A DNA stretch of 64,000 bases from Larix kaempferi (GCA_027924585.1 BSBM01000232.1:30527001-30591000), one strand, 5' to 3'. Numbered from the stretch's first letter, positions 35,074-46,802 are shown. The notes: generated by a model from the letters alone, not told the origin. Translations and numbers: made by a program.

Positions 35074-35883
35074 TCATGCAATTTAAGAGCACATAAGTTT
35101 TTGGAAATTTTAGCCCCGGAAGGATAAAGGATCCTAATGAAATACTAGAAGCATGCTAATATGACCTACGACTGAGAACCATGGGACAATATTTGAGAGA
35201 TAAATTAGAGGAGCGGATAGCCGTCAGATCGGAAGTAAGATCAATGGTCCATAGATCAAGTGCGCTCATAAAAAGAATGAAAGTTAATCAGGTATAGCGC
35301 ATGTGCAGTTTATCCACCTGTTGATCAAGACCAATGGCTCTAATTGATGGTGCATCAATAAGTTGCATCCATCAAAAAGGTATCTTGGGTGCACATTGTA
35401 CTTGGAACCACCTAGGACACCTTCCCTGCAGTTATTGATCGTGCCCCCTTGAAAGCATTTTCTCTAACCCGCTTAACATCGATGCGTTACCACTCTAAGA
35501 AACCATAATGGTATCTGCTCAAACTTAAAGAGTCATTGTTTTACAGCTCAGCATGACCCAACAACCTATCACTTCACAGTCAAATCCCTTCATGTCGTCT
35601 GTCCAAAGTATCTTGTCACTCCTCCAGTCCATTCATCTAGTACACGGCTTCCATCTATCATTTGGGCGTCACTTATCTTTGTTACTCTCCTTCCGGCATT
35701 CGACGCGTAAAGTGCATCATTTCTTACGGTGTAAAAGGTTTTAACATAGCTTCAATATTTTATTATTTTTCATCCAAGAAGTGTGCTCACTTGACAACTA
35801 GCTTACCAAGTCAACAGAAGAAAACAAGTTATACCGGTCCAGGTCAGCATCTTTCAATCTGATTCAGCCTCCACGTGTCAAAC
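35074..35883 (-). other. Copia-2 interval between gag and antisense ORF, non-coding
   Basis: About 0.8 kb, plus 150 bp beyond Copia-3, separating minus-strand gag from the plus-strand ORF. It would hold the leader of gag and the upstream region of the antisense ORF. Short frames here have no motifs. Confidence 0.5.
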
Positions 35884-36330
35884 TGTTAGGATATTTAGAC
35901 ACTTAGGAGTTAATTAAGATCAACTTGTGTAATATATCAGTTAGGAAAAGTGTGTTTCTTTAGTGTGCATTAGTATGCATTTGTAAATATTTAATCCGAC
36001 GGTCACGATATGTTGTGATCCGACGACTCAACTTCTCTTCGATCATACCTAACCTTGATCTGTGGTAGAACACCCGATTGGTCCATGATCTCTATTTAAA
36101 GAGCATGGAGGGTCATTGTTTAGTTGATCGATTATGAGAAGCTCATTTGTAACTTTCTTTCTTTGCATAATAAATTGCTCCGTAGAAGCTATTTGGTCGA
36201 GGACGTGGAGTGTTTCCCTCACGAGGGTTTAAACCACGTCAAAACATCGGTGTGTTGATCTGTGATATGTTTGTGTGAAGTGGTTTCTCTAGGTGTTCGG
36301 TCTTTTGGGAGTACCATGTGTACCCGAACA
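35884..36330 (+). repeat. Copia-3 5' LTR
   Basis: TGTTAGGATATT...CCCGAACA. TATA-like TATTTAAA at 36093-36100 and an AATAAA signal near 36170. Only about a dozen differences from the 3' LTR by eye. Confidence 0.95.
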
Positions 36331-36342
36331 CGGTATCAGATC
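36331..36342 (+). other. Copia-3 primer-binding site
   Basis: CGGTATCAGATC immediately after the LTR, two differences from TGGTATCAGAGC (initiator Met). Confidence 0.75.
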
Positions 36343-37424
36343 TTTTATGAAGAGCCACTTCCGGTTATGATCTAGATCTTGAACTGTTGTTGCCGAAACT
36401 TGAAAGGGTTTCTGGTTCTGGTATTTCTATGCATTTATGGGCTGTGGGAGGTGTTCCATTGCGTCTGGATCACCGTTTCCATTGGGAAATAGTTTTCGTT
36501 TGATCGAAAACGGTTCCCGGTTGCTTCAAAAACGTGTATTTCATCAGATCTGAAGGTATAATGTTACAGTGACGCTTTTTTATTTCTATTTTTTTTAAAT
36601 ATCTCATATTTTATCAATTTTTATTATTAATTTTTTTTAGTTTCGGATTGTTGCTTTTCCTATCTGCATATGCTCTTTGTCGTGCACCTTGTGCGATCTC
36701 GGCGAATCAGAAACAGAAAGGAAAAGGGTTTTTCTCGGCTACGTATGCTCTTTGCCGTGCACCTTGAGCGATCTTGGCAAATCAGAAACAGAGAGAAAAC
36801 GTAGAATTTCTAGGAAAGCTAACAAGATCTAACCCCAAACGTGTAGAAAAAAAAAAAATTGTTTCGGTTTGTGGTGTGTTTTACAGGGAAAAAGGCAAGC
36901 ACGAAAATCGAGCAAGAAGAGTAAAAAAAAAACTTCCTCATTCCCATATTTTACATACCTTTTAATCTAGCTCACTTGGTTCAAAGTTGTTTTATTCCTT
37001 AATAGGTCTTGATTTCAAGTCTTAGGAAGTTACTTTTAAAAGAAAAAGTGCATACAATTTCTATTTTCATAAAAAATAAAAATACAAAGTGAGTCACTTA
37101 AGTTCCTTTTTATTGCTGCACTATTTAAAGTAAATCATTGTAAAAGTGAAATCACTTATTTTACAAAAGTGATTCACTTAAAGCAACTTTATTGTAAAGT
37201 GATTGTCAAAGATTCATCTTGGGAAGAGGGGGGTCCTTTTTTTAGCTGGTCATTTTCTTTCTGCCACGTCACTATTGGGGACATCTTCAACAGTTTCTTT
37301 GTTCAAGCATAACTTCATCATACGGAGTCAGTTTTCAGTGTCATTTTTTTTAAACCGTCTATTTTTTCAAGCTCTTCGCATCCCGACTATTGGTTTCTTC
37401 TTTTACATCCATTAATTTAGAAAT
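36343..37424 (+). other. Copia-3 leader with a 75-bp direct repeat
   Basis: About 1.1 kb, non-coding. The segment atgctctttg...aatcagaaacag occurs twice, starting at 36670 and 36745. A thymine- and adenine-rich part with aagtgattcactta words follows at 37060-37210. Confidence 0.7.
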
Positions 37425-38548
37425 ATGGCCGCCCCTTGTGATATTCTACTTACCAGTTCCAACTATTTCTCATGGAAATATCGTATGGAGGATGTTCTAC
37501 GAAGTAGAGGACTTTTCAAAATTACCTCAGGGAAAGAAACAGAACCTACTGATGATGATAATAAAATCAAATGGGAAAATAGATGTGACGAAGCTCGTGG
37601 ATTGATTGGGATGTCAATCTCTACTGATTTGCGATTCCACATATCTGGAATTGATGAACCTGATGCTGCTTGGGACAAGTTGAAATATGTGTTTGGTAAA
37701 CACAATGAAATTCGAGGTCACCAACTTGAAAATGAGTTGATTTCTTTAAATCCAAGTGATTTTCTATGCATACAAGATTATTTATCTAAGTACAAAACTC
37801 TTAAACTCTTATGTGAAGAATGCAAGATTAAGAGGGAAGACAAACAATGCATTTATCATATTCTTTCCAAACTTGGACCTACATATTATGTTTTTGTATC
37901 TACATTTTACTCCATGAAAGAATCCTTAAATGAAGCTAGCTATCAACAGCCTAATCTTGAATCCTTTTGTGATTCCTTGATTAGAGAGCAAGATAAGCTC
38001 ATCCATCTTGGAATAATTAACAATGCAGATACATCTAGGAAAGCCTTATTGTCCCAATAGAAAGAAAAGTCCAAGCCTCCCAAGAAATAAAATTTTCACA
38101 ATAATAAGTCAAACAAGGGTCCCAAACCCTCTCAGTCATCTCCTTCTTTAAAAAATGACAAAGGATCCAAGCCAAAAGGAAAGAAGACTGAGCGTCATTG
38201 CAACTATTGCGGGAAAGATAATCATGATGAATTTAAGTGTTTCAAGAAGATGACAGCCTTGGAAGCAGCAATGAAGAAGCACCACATCATCCTATATTCG
38301 CCTTCAGAATCTACCTCTCATGGACATGCACTTTGTGCTTCTGGTTATTCTTATAATGCATCTTCTTCTTCTACTTCAAATGAATGGCTCATTGATTCTG
38401 GAGCATCTTATCATATGGCTAAGGAGCAAGCCATCTTTTCTACTATGCATGAATGTAACACCAAACAAATATTTGTTGATGATGATAGATCTCTAAGTGT
38501 TGTAGGAGTTGGAACAGTTCCAGTAGATAATGGTCATTTCAGTGATGT
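37425..38548 (+). pseudogene. Copia-3 gag and protease
   Basis: ATG at 37425. Capsid: NYFSWKYRMEDVLRSRGL, DEARGLIGMSISTDLRFHI, FGKHNEIRGHQLENEL and YHILSKLGPTYYVFVSTF over residues 10-170. A stop follows at residue 212 and another about 12 codons later. In the same frame come the zinc knuckle CNYCGKDNHDEFKC (first Cys 38199) and the protease motif DSGASYHM (Asp 38394), both intact. The frame then runs into the integrase deletion near 38549. Confidence 0.93.
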
Positions 38549-39151
38549 ACTATGATCCAATCTAAGGGACTAAGTCTTCAATTTTGGGCTGAAGCCATTA
38601 ATTGTGCAAATTACATAGTTAATCTCACCCCCACTCAAGCATTACAAGGTATCACACCAGAAGAAGCATGGAGTAAAATTAAACCAGATGTAAGTCACTT
38701 CCGTGTGTTTGGTAATGAAGCATGGGCTCACATTCCGGATGAAAAACGGAAAGCATTGCAGCCTAAAAGTGAAAAGAGCATATTTGTTGGATATTCTGAA
38801 GATGTAAAAAGTTATAGACTTCTTCAACCACATTCTCATGATGCAATCATTAGAAGAGATGTTAAATTTGATGAAATTCTCTTGGCCTGCGAGCCTAACT
38901 CGGTGATTGTGCCATCTTTGGCCTACGAGCCTGATTCGGCAATTGTTCCTTCTTCCTCTTCTTCCAACTTCCTTGACAGGTTTCCAACTCTAGTTTCTGA
39001 TGATGACAGTGAGGATGAAAATCCACCTCCTCCTGCTCATGTTCCTCCAGTTGCACCAGCACAAGTGATTCCTCAATGGGTCCGTTCAACATGTGAAGCA
39101 GCTGGTGATCTTGTCGGTGATCCTAGAGATCAACGTCGAACACATTCTTAG
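38549..39151 (+). pseudogene. Copia-3 integrase C-terminus and hinge
   Basis: It starts with the sequence just after the catalytic Glu region (SLQFWAEAINCANYI), then TPEEAW, VSHFRVFGNEAW, KSIFVGYSEDVKSYRL and an acidic, proline-rich hinge to 39151. The zinc-binding region and DDE core, roughly 0.9 kb, are absent between protease and this point. The reading frame also changes at the junction. Confidence 0.92.
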
Positions 39152-39154
39152 TTT

Positions 39155-40734
39155 CAGCAAGCCTCTTCTCTTTTGGCTCAAGTTTCCGAGTATCATGATC
39201 CAGAAACCTTTGCAGAAGCTTCAGGAAATCCAGATTGGGATGCAGCTATGGATGAAGAATATCATTCCTTAATGGCAAACGATACTTGGGATCTTGTACC
39301 TCTTCCAAACGAAAGAAAACTTGTCATATGTAAATGGGTCTACAGAACTAAGTATGCATCAGATGGAAGTGTTGAAAGACTTAAGGAAAGGTTAGTTGCC
39401 AAAGGTTTTTCCCAAGTTGAAGGGATTGACTACAATGAAACCTTTGCTCATGTCGCAAAAATGAACTCCATCCGCCTTATTCTTTCCCTTGCAGCCTTAC
39501 ACAGTTGGGAATTCCATCAAATGGATGTCAAGTCTTCCTTCTTACATGGTGATTTAGTGGAGGAAATTTACATGGAACAACCTCCTGGATATGTTCAGAA
39601 TAACCTTAGCCTTGTCTGTCGCCTTAAGAAATCCTTATATGGCCTTAAGCAAGCTCCTAGAGCTTGGTATGCCAAAATGGATAGCTTTCTCCTTGACACT
39701 GGTTTTTCTAGATGCCATTCTGACCCCAATGTCTATACCAAGAAAGTAGGAAACCATCTCATCATACGTGTTCTATATGTTGATGACCTTATTCTTACTA
39801 GTAGTGACCCTAAGCTTATAACCCATGTGAAATCCAGTCTTAAGCAAAATTTTGAAATGTCAGACTTTGGACATTTGCATATTTTCTTGGTCTCCAAGTC
39901 CTGCAAACCAAAGAAGGAATCTTTCTTTCTTAGTCTAAGTATGCTTGTGACCTTCTTCGTCACTTTCACATGGAAGATTGTACACCAGCCCTTTCTCCCT
40001 TCCAGTCTGAAGTCAAACTTTATGCCACTTGTACTTCACCTGAAGTAGATGCCACCTTGTATCGTCAGCTTGTTGGTAGTCTCTTATACTTGACTCATTC
40101 CCGTCCTGACCTTTCCTTTTTCATTGGTCGTGTTGCCCGTTATATGAAAACACCTCATGAAAGTCACTGGAAAGCAGCTAAAAGAATACTTCGATATATT
40201 CAAGGTACAATTCAGTTTGGGATTCATTACGGTACAGGGGGGAAACCTTTGTTTGTTGGTTTCACTGATTCAGATTGGGCCGACGATGCTGATGATCGGA
40301 AGTCTACAGTAGGTTATGTTTTCAGTCTGCGGTCTTGACCTATAACTTGGGCTTGTAAGAAACAACAAGCTCTTGCTCTTTCTTCAGCAGAGGCAGAATA
40401 TCGAGCCGCAGTTAATGCCAGTCAGGAAGCTTTGTGGCTTCAACAGATCCTTTCAGAGTTTGGATTCGAGCAGCAGCAGCCTACTCCACTTTGGTGCGAC
40501 AATCAAAGTGCCATCAAGCTTTCCAAAGATCTAGTCCTACATCAATGCAGCAAACACATTGAGCTAAATATGCACTTCATCAGAAATCTTGTTCATGCTC
40601 ATGTTCTTGAAGTGTTCTTTTGTCCTACAGATGATCTAGTTGCAGACATCTTCACCAAGTCTCTTATAGAAGCAAATTTTTCTAAACTTCGATCTATTTT
40701 AGGAGTTCAAGAATGTATCATTAAGGGGGGATAG
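39155..40734 (+). pseudogene. Copia-3 reverse transcriptase and RNase H
   Basis: RT is well kept from 39173: DEEYHSLMANDTWDLV, CKWVYRTKYASDGSVERLK, HQMDVKSSFLHGDL, LYGLKQAPRAWY and LYVDDLI (YVDD codons 39776-39787). A frameshift near 39895 (HLHIFLV) moves the continuation to the next frame: HMEDCTPALSPF, GSLLYLTHSRPD, YIQGTIQFGIHY. RNase H then shows FTDSDWADD, SSAEAEYRA, LWCDNQSAIKL, KHIELNMHFIRN and VADIFTK and ends in a normal stop at 40734. One extra TGA at 40336 lies in RNase H. Confidence 0.93.
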
Positions 40735-40807
40735 GCTCTAATGCCTCCTTTCTTCTCCTAAGAGTGTCACTTTTGTAAATCCTTCAATCCTATCCCAAGT
40801 TGTTCTT

Positions 40808-40816
40808 AAGGGGGGA
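40808..40816 (+). other. Copia-3 polypurine tract
   Basis: AAGGGGGGA directly before the 3' LTR. A second AAGGGGGGA follows the pol stop near 40724-40732. Confidence 0.85.
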
Positions 40817-41263
40817 TGTTAGGATATTTAGACACTTAGGAGTTAGTTAAGATCAACTTGTGTAATATATCTGTTAGGAAAAGTGTGTTTCTTTAGTGTG
40901 CATTAGTATGCATTTGTAAATATTTAATCCGACGGTCACGATATGTTGTGATCCAACGGCTCAACTTCTCTTAGATCATACCTAACCTTGATCCGTGGCT
41001 TAACACCCGATTGGTCCATGATCTCTATTTAAAGAGCATGGAGGGTCATTGTTTAGTTGATCGATTATGAGAAGCTCATTTGTAACTTTCTTTCTTTGCA
41101 TAATAAATTGCTCCGTAGAAGCTATTTGGCCAGGGCCGTGGAGTGTTTCCCTCATGAGGGTTTAAACCACGTCAAAACATCGATGTGTTGATATGTGATC
41201 TATTTGTGTGAAGTGGTTGCTCTAGGTGTTCGATCTTTTGGGAGTACCCTGTGTACCCGAACA
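40817..41263 (+). repeat. Copia-3 3' LTR
   Basis: 447 bp, same ends and length as the 5' LTR; TATA-like TATTTAAA at 41026-41033. Confidence 0.95.
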
Positions 41264-41416
41264 CAAACAGGTATCCATATACCACTTCTAACTATTCTTG
41301 TTACTGTAATCATGTATTTCTTTATCAGTTTACTCGATCCCTAGTTTGCATAAATCCCTAAATTTTAGATGGTTTTTTCCATCCTTTTGCTTTAATACTA
41401 TGAACCAGTGAAAAAA

Positions 41417-43120
41417 ATGGCCCCCAAGACCAAAGTCACTCTTCCAAACCCCCGCTTCTCATGAGAAGAACATGTATTTGACCACGAGGTTGACATCGTT
41501 GATACCATTATCCACAATTCAAATCTAATTGAGACCCTCCGAGAAGCCAAAGAGCTCGCTTTCGATGTCCAAGACAAACTTAACCTCTAGAGCTCCAACT
41601 TCTCCCATTCCATTTTCCCTAGGTCTATTGTGTTCCCTGAATTTGTTACCTGGTGCTCAAAATACTACTCCTCCATGACAACAGCAGTTCTGTCAGCTGA
41701 CTCAACCAAAAACCTATTTTTCATTACCCTAGAAGCCCTAAGAAAGATGTTTTGCATGCATGAGTCATTAGCCCCTTACAGTGTCAACGATAAATCCCAA
41801 GACATTGTTTTTAATGGAATCAGTATGTTTGATCGTCATCTATTCCTATCCAAACATCTAGATCCTGGAACGGCTATACAAACCATTCCTCCCCCCTATG
41901 CTACAATATCCTTCTTTGAAGACTACAGAAAGGCCATATCAATTATTTGCACTATTCTTGGCCTGGAGGATGATAAAACGGTTGATGAAGTCATTTTGGG
42001 AGTCATGTTGAAGCTAACCACAAAACCTGGTAAGAACCCGCCACATTTTGATCTATGCACATTTCTAGCTAACAATATCCATGAATGAAAATGGTAAAGG
42101 AGTTGAGACAATACCTCTCAACTACAATGAAAAGGATAATAGCAATGGCAGACCACCAACAAGATGCCTTGACGTTTTTTTTTTAGAACCCAAGGTAGTC
42201 GATCAAGTGAAACTCAGTGATTGAAGGGCAGAAGAACATATAGTTAATTTCAAAGAGTTTAGCAAACTAGACAAGATGGATTTCTATAAGAAAACAAGTT
42301 GCATGATGTGCACATAATTGTTAAATCTAAAAAAGAAGAAAGAAAGCTCGGGACAGCTCATGAAAAGTTTGAGAATTTGTATAAAGTTGAAAAGTGGACC
42401 ACAAGATCCAAACAGGTTATTATTATATCTTTGGAATCAAAGTTGTTGTCATTAGCAACAAATCCCTATGATGATTCCCCAATCAAGTCACTTATATCTA
42501 AAAAATACAATGAGATCGCTACACTGAGGAAGAGGCTGAATAATCCTACAACTGAACCAGTGCAATCTGAAGAATTGAAACAAGTGCAGGAGGAGAAAGA
42601 AAAAATCTATGCCAGAATGATAGAATTCCAACAGTTGTGTGAAGAAAGGGGAGAGAATATTGATGATCTACATTGAAATATTGCAAGTATGAATATGGAA
42701 GCCACCAAAATTTATACCGAAGGGAATAATAATGCTTCAATCCCCATGATTCATACAACAAGTCAATCAATAATGCAGATCCCAGAAGTTGCAATGCAAA
42801 GTCATCCCACTCCAGGAGCAGCAAAAGTAGTTGGAAGTCATCCTGTAGCAGTAGAAGTCATAGGTGAGCCCCAGGTTGATCTCCTAGATACTATTGATCT
42901 AGATTCAATGGAAGAGGACCAAGCTAATTTGAGGTCAATTCCTAAACCTATTGAAGAGGACAATAACCTAAATGCTAGACTCGATGAATCCAAAAAAGAA
43001 CTGGAAAATAAGGATAACAGGGTCCTTGAATTCATCTCCATTTATGCTTATGTTCTGAAATTGTCTATAAATTTCCTCTACAAAATTGTCTTTCATCTGT
43101 TAATATTGTGTATGACCTAG
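41417..43120 (+). pseudogene. Long ORF antisense to Copia-2, unknown protein
   Basis: ATG at 41417 in a good context (A at -3, G at +4). One frame runs to 42088 with two in-frame stops, shifts near 42088-42240, continues at 42299-42676 and, after one stop and a shift, at 42689-43120. The product would be near 560 residues. The N-terminal part is globular (EFVTWCSKYYSS, FEDYRKAISIICTILGLEDD), the middle is Lys/Glu-rich and likely coiled coil (residues about 300-410, KQVQEEKEKIYARMIEFQQL), then comes an acidic linker and a hydrophobic C-terminus. It has no gag or pol motif and I do not recognise the family. It lies between the Copia-2 PBS and gag, on the opposite strand. Confidence 0.6.
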
Positions 43121-43432
43121 TCCAGTCAAATTCTTGTAAAGGAATAATCTAAACACTGTGCAACAAATATATAGCTCTGGTATCTATAAACAAATGAGCT
43201 TCTATCATGCTCGGGCGTGAGTCATTTCATCCCGGTTCACCTCTGGGGACTAAAACACTCTGTAAATATGAATATCTCCATATGATCCTTCCATTCGAAT
43301 AAATTGAAAGGAGAGAGTTTTGGTATTGAAGATAGATCCATTTTAGGATGTTGCTTGCGCTACTGATGATGGAATAACCTGCAAAAACATTACAATTTAC
43401 TTTGGAAATGTATCTTGGAGGGTTCCTAAGCT

Positions 43433-43451
43433 CTGAAAAGATATGATACCA
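43433..43451 (-). other. Copia-2 primer-binding site, altered
   Basis: On the minus strand TGGTATCATATC follows the LTR end; CAGAGC comes a few bases later. It looks like TGGTATCAGAGC with an insertion or mutation. Confidence 0.65.
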
Positions 43452-44164
43452 TGTGAAATTACATAGGTGGGATTCACAAAGCTAAACAAACCTCACTAAT
43501 TTCACAAAGCTTTTACAAAAATTATTAAGAAAAGTTGTTAAATTCACTCATGAAATTGAAACTCAGATGAAAAAATGTTGTTTCTCTATCATACATCAAA
43601 TAGTTGGTAAATAAAATATGTTACAATACACAGAATTTGATATCCTTTGGCAGTATTCGAATTCACCTCAAGTGGCAGGCTTAGTTTTCATTGGAACCAT
43701 CACCCGATAAGGTCTAGTGGCCAGTAATGATGAATGGCTAGTCAACTGAGGTGGATTGGCGCATGAATGAGGCATTGTGGATAGAAATTAGGGGAGGGTA
43801 CTCCAAGGAGGCACATAAGTGACTTGTAGTGGTCAAAAGAGGTGCTCCAACGCTCAGTTGCAGTGAGACTAGGTGTAACAATCAGTTAACAATGCAATCA
43901 AGGGGACAAGGCGCCTTAATTCATGGAACTAACTATAATTACTCCTAAAATCATATATGAGGGAGAATTAACACTCTAGTGATGTGGATAAGGAACTCTG
44001 AGTGGATAGGGAGGATAATGATGACGAAAATGAAGCACTAGGGGGACAAAAACAAGGACTAGGTGCTAGAAGACTCAACTACCAATGCATGGAATGCATG
44101 CAAGATGCATGGATTGCATGCATGCATGCAAAACCAAGGTTGAGATGGTTAGAATGTTCCAACA
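43452..44164 (-). repeat. Copia-2 5' LTR
   Basis: 713 bp, TGTTGGAACATTC...TTTCACA in element orientation. It keeps the RY cluster (44084-44130). The TSD copy agaat follows at 44165-44169 and E2 resumes. Confidence 0.92.
44084..44130 (-). promoter_or_regulatory. CATGCA (RY-type) cluster in Copia-2 5' LTR
   Basis: Six or seven CATGCA/TGCATG words in about 47 bp, including a catgcatgcatgca run. This is one more than in the other LTR. Confidence 0.4.
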
Positions 44165-45782
44165 AGAATTTGCAATATGAGTGGTTCTATTTTATGTATA
44201 TGGGTTATTTGTTTCTGATCTGATATATATGTATACATCTGAAATATTTGATGTAATGTGTGCATCAAACGTGAAAAATTCCTTTTCTATGATTCTTGTT
44301 GTTTTTCCATTATTAGTTCTTTTGGAAAATTTGTGTAAGCTAGTTTTGGGACTTTGCAAGAGAAATGTTTGTTAAAACGTATATGAGACTCCTTTACTAA
44401 AGATATTATTTTTATGTCTCTTATAATATTGGTAGAATGTGTTGTTTGAATGTGGAAGAGTTTTAGAAAGGTCTATGCAATCCATTTGTAATGAATCCAG
44501 TTGTTTTTCAATTATTAGTTTTCTGGAAAAATAGTTTTAGCTAGATTCAAGACTTTGCAAGAGAATTGTTTGTTAATATGTCTATATGAGTTATTTGATT
44601 CATATCTGATATTTTAATCTGATATGTTTGACTAAATGTGTGAAAGAGATTCCAATAGTCTATAAAATTTGTTACCGTGATCCTAGTCTATTTCTCGAAC
44701 TTTTATTCTTTTCGGAGAGGTTTCCATAGCCATGATTTGGGATTTGAAATGTTTAATGTATATGAATATGAAGATACAGACATATGGTTGTATATGACCT
44801 CTAATATTTTGATCCTAACCTCCGATCATCAGTTCCTTCTTGTTGAATTGCTTTTGAAAACTAGAATTGGAAACTAGCTTCGAAACGGTGAAATTGCTAA
44901 CTAGTTTTTGGATTCGAAACTCTGTTTTTGGTAAAAGATGAATGTACAGCCATATGCTCTATTTTTGGTACTTTATTTGTGATATATAATTATATTTTCC
45001 ATATATGTACCTTCACCCTTGTGTTCCTCATAACTCAGTATGATTGGTTTGATTGAATTCCTAGCAGTGTTTATTAACTGGTTGTATTGTTTAAACTTGA
45101 AAAAATATTTGTTTATGTACTCGGATCAGAGATAAAAATGTACTTTTATTGTTTGCTACATGCACACTTAATTATGCACATAATGTTTGTAGGCTGATGT
45201 TTTGGATAGTTGGTATGGTTGTGCTTCAAAAATTCACAAGACCAGTTGTTTGCGTAGTGAAACTAGTTGACTAGTCTTGGTATCTCATTTTCGTGTATAT
45301 TATGTTTAATTATTTAAAAATTGTTATTTGTCCATATTTAGATGGTTGTAGGTGTTAATTATCCATTGGGATTGATAAATAGCGTGTTATTTGACTAAAT
45401 TATTTTATTCTAAGTGTCGTCATTTGTAAGTTAAGTGTCGTAATTAGCGCATTAATTACCTTAATTAACCAGTTAATGACATATTGTTGGGAATGACCTT
45501 TTTGGGTGCAAGTAATCGGTGTTATGGATTGGGATGGATGTATAATGATGTTAAACAGTGTTGGATAGGCTTTCCCAACCTTGGTTCAATTTCTTTCTGA
45601 AATGTAAATTTTATTTTAATTAATTTGCGATTATCGATATTTGGTCGTAATTAATTTGTGAAAATTGAAATTAAGTATTTATTATATTTCTCTGATGTGC
45701 TTAAAGTTTGTAATTATCCTCTTGGAAGTAATTATATGCCCCTAGCCCCTAAGTCTATTTTATAGCCCTGGAGGAAATTGCA
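44165..45782 (+). repeat. E2 3' LTR, second part
   Basis: It continues the LTR broken at 16307. From 44818 it aligns with the 5' remnants (6498-7463 and 9841-10807) and ends ...ggaaattgca at 45782. The first 650 bp have no other copy in the window. Confidence 0.85.
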
Positions 45783-45851
45783 CAACATTGTTTTTTGATA
45801 TTATTCCATATGCCTTTTATTTTATGTATGAATTCATCATTTCAACTTGGT
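45783..45851 (+). other. Short sequence between E2 and Copia-4
   Basis: About 70 bp with no recognisable feature: the flank of E2 and insertion site of Copia-4 (last bases ttggt). Confidence 0.5.
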
Positions 45852-46534
45852 TGTTAGAACATTATTATGCCTAGGACCATAGTCTCAATGATGTTTAATT
45901 AATGATTGTTGGTTCAAGCAAGGTTAATGATTATTATCTAACGTTTTTAGGCTAATTATGACCAATTCCACTACCTAACCGCCCAGTTTTGGTCAAATAG
46001 TGGATAAGGTGCCCTCATTTATGGCCACTACACCACCAAGGAACGCTCTTATCCCCTGTTTTATGGATCTGATTTAGAATTGGGGTGTTCATCCATTGAA
46101 CTTGGTCACTTTTGCTCCTTTTTGGTAGTTTTGGCCAATATTAGGCCACCTCCACTCCACCACTTTCTCCACAACTCATGTGCATCCACCATTAATGTCC
46201 ACCCATGCCATCCTAATGTTCAAGTTAGACATTCATGACTGTTTGAGGTGATTTGGGAGACTATTGTTTAACCTTGGGGGGATTGAGGTCCAATGTAAGC
46301 TAGCCACTTGTAGCTTATTTGAATGCCTCCAAAGGCTCACAATTTTTCCCAAATGTAATATAATGACATTCCCATCTTATTTATGGGTTGGATAGTAATA
46401 GAATTATCAGCTATTTGTAGCATGCGTCGTGTATATTGTGCTTCTTCTACACTGTTTTCATGCATACTTAGCCAAATTATTTATTTGTGAGTAATTCCTT
46501 AGCTAGTATATCCTATTGTGATTATAATTTCACA
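45852..46534 (+). repeat. Copia-4 5' LTR
   Basis: 683 bp, TGTTAGAACATT...AATTTCACA, followed at once by the PBS TGGTACCAGATCTCTTGGAGC (46535-46555). No second copy lies in the window, so the start rests on the TG end and similarity to Copia-2 (TGTTGGAACATT). Confidence 0.75.
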
Positions 46535-46802
46535 TGGTACCAGATCTCTTGGAGCTTCTAGTCGAACCAGACTGCTTCAGAGGTGCACTAGAAATAGTGG
46601 AGCAACCATAGAAATCATTGGGGCCATTTCCTTGAAGCCACTAGAGAAATCCAGTGGAGTCTACCCAGGTGTGATGCGCTCCTGAATGTTCCCTCTATCA
46701 ATGCAAGTTTCGAATTAGCTTTTTAGGATTACCTCCTGAGTGATTGAGTGTTTTCATTGCATGTGTTCAGTTTTCTTTGTCACCAAGTGCACAAGTTGCA
46801 AA

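Larger units (their letters stand above)
35884..41263 (+). mobile_element. Copia-3, young Ty1/copia element with integrase deletion
   Basis: LTRs of 447 bp each (35884-36330 and 40817-41263), nearly identical, TSD caaac (35879-35883 and 41264-41268), PBS and polypurine tract in place. Gag, protease, the end of integrase, RT and RNase H are readable, but the integrase zinc finger and catalytic core are deleted. It sits in the spacer upstream of the antisense ORF of Copia-2. Confidence 0.95.
16308..44164 (-). mobile_element. Copia-2, Ty1/copia element carrying nested Gypsy-1 and Copia-3
   Basis: LTRs at 16308-17014 (3') and 43452-44164 (5') have TG/CA ends and flanks ggaat (16303-16307) and agaat (44165-44169), a near-perfect 5-bp TSD. 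Joining the outer flanks restores the E2 3' LTR. Once Gypsy-1 (19667-33545) and Copia-3 (35884-41263) are taken out, the coding order on the minus strand is gag, protease, integrase, RT, RNase H. A long ORF in the opposite direction lies between the PBS and gag. All coding parts are decayed. Confidence 0.9.
6498..45782 (+). mobile_element. LARD-E2, large non-coding gypsy-like LTR element (host of the nests)
   Basis: The span is discontinuous because of nested insertions. Its parts are a 5' LTR remnant (6498-7463), an initiator-Met type PBS, an internal region without recognisable gag or pol (7464-15150, about 4.3 kb once the duplication is removed), a polypurine tract (15151-15163) and a 3' LTR (15164-16307 plus 44165-45782, about 2.75 kb). 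The LTR start TTTAATACCC resembles the TGTAATACCC start of many chromovirus LTRs with one base changed. Long LTRs and a non-coding core fit the LARD class, mobilised by another element's proteins. The 5' LTR lost its first part to Copia-1 and the duplication. Confidence 0.78.
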
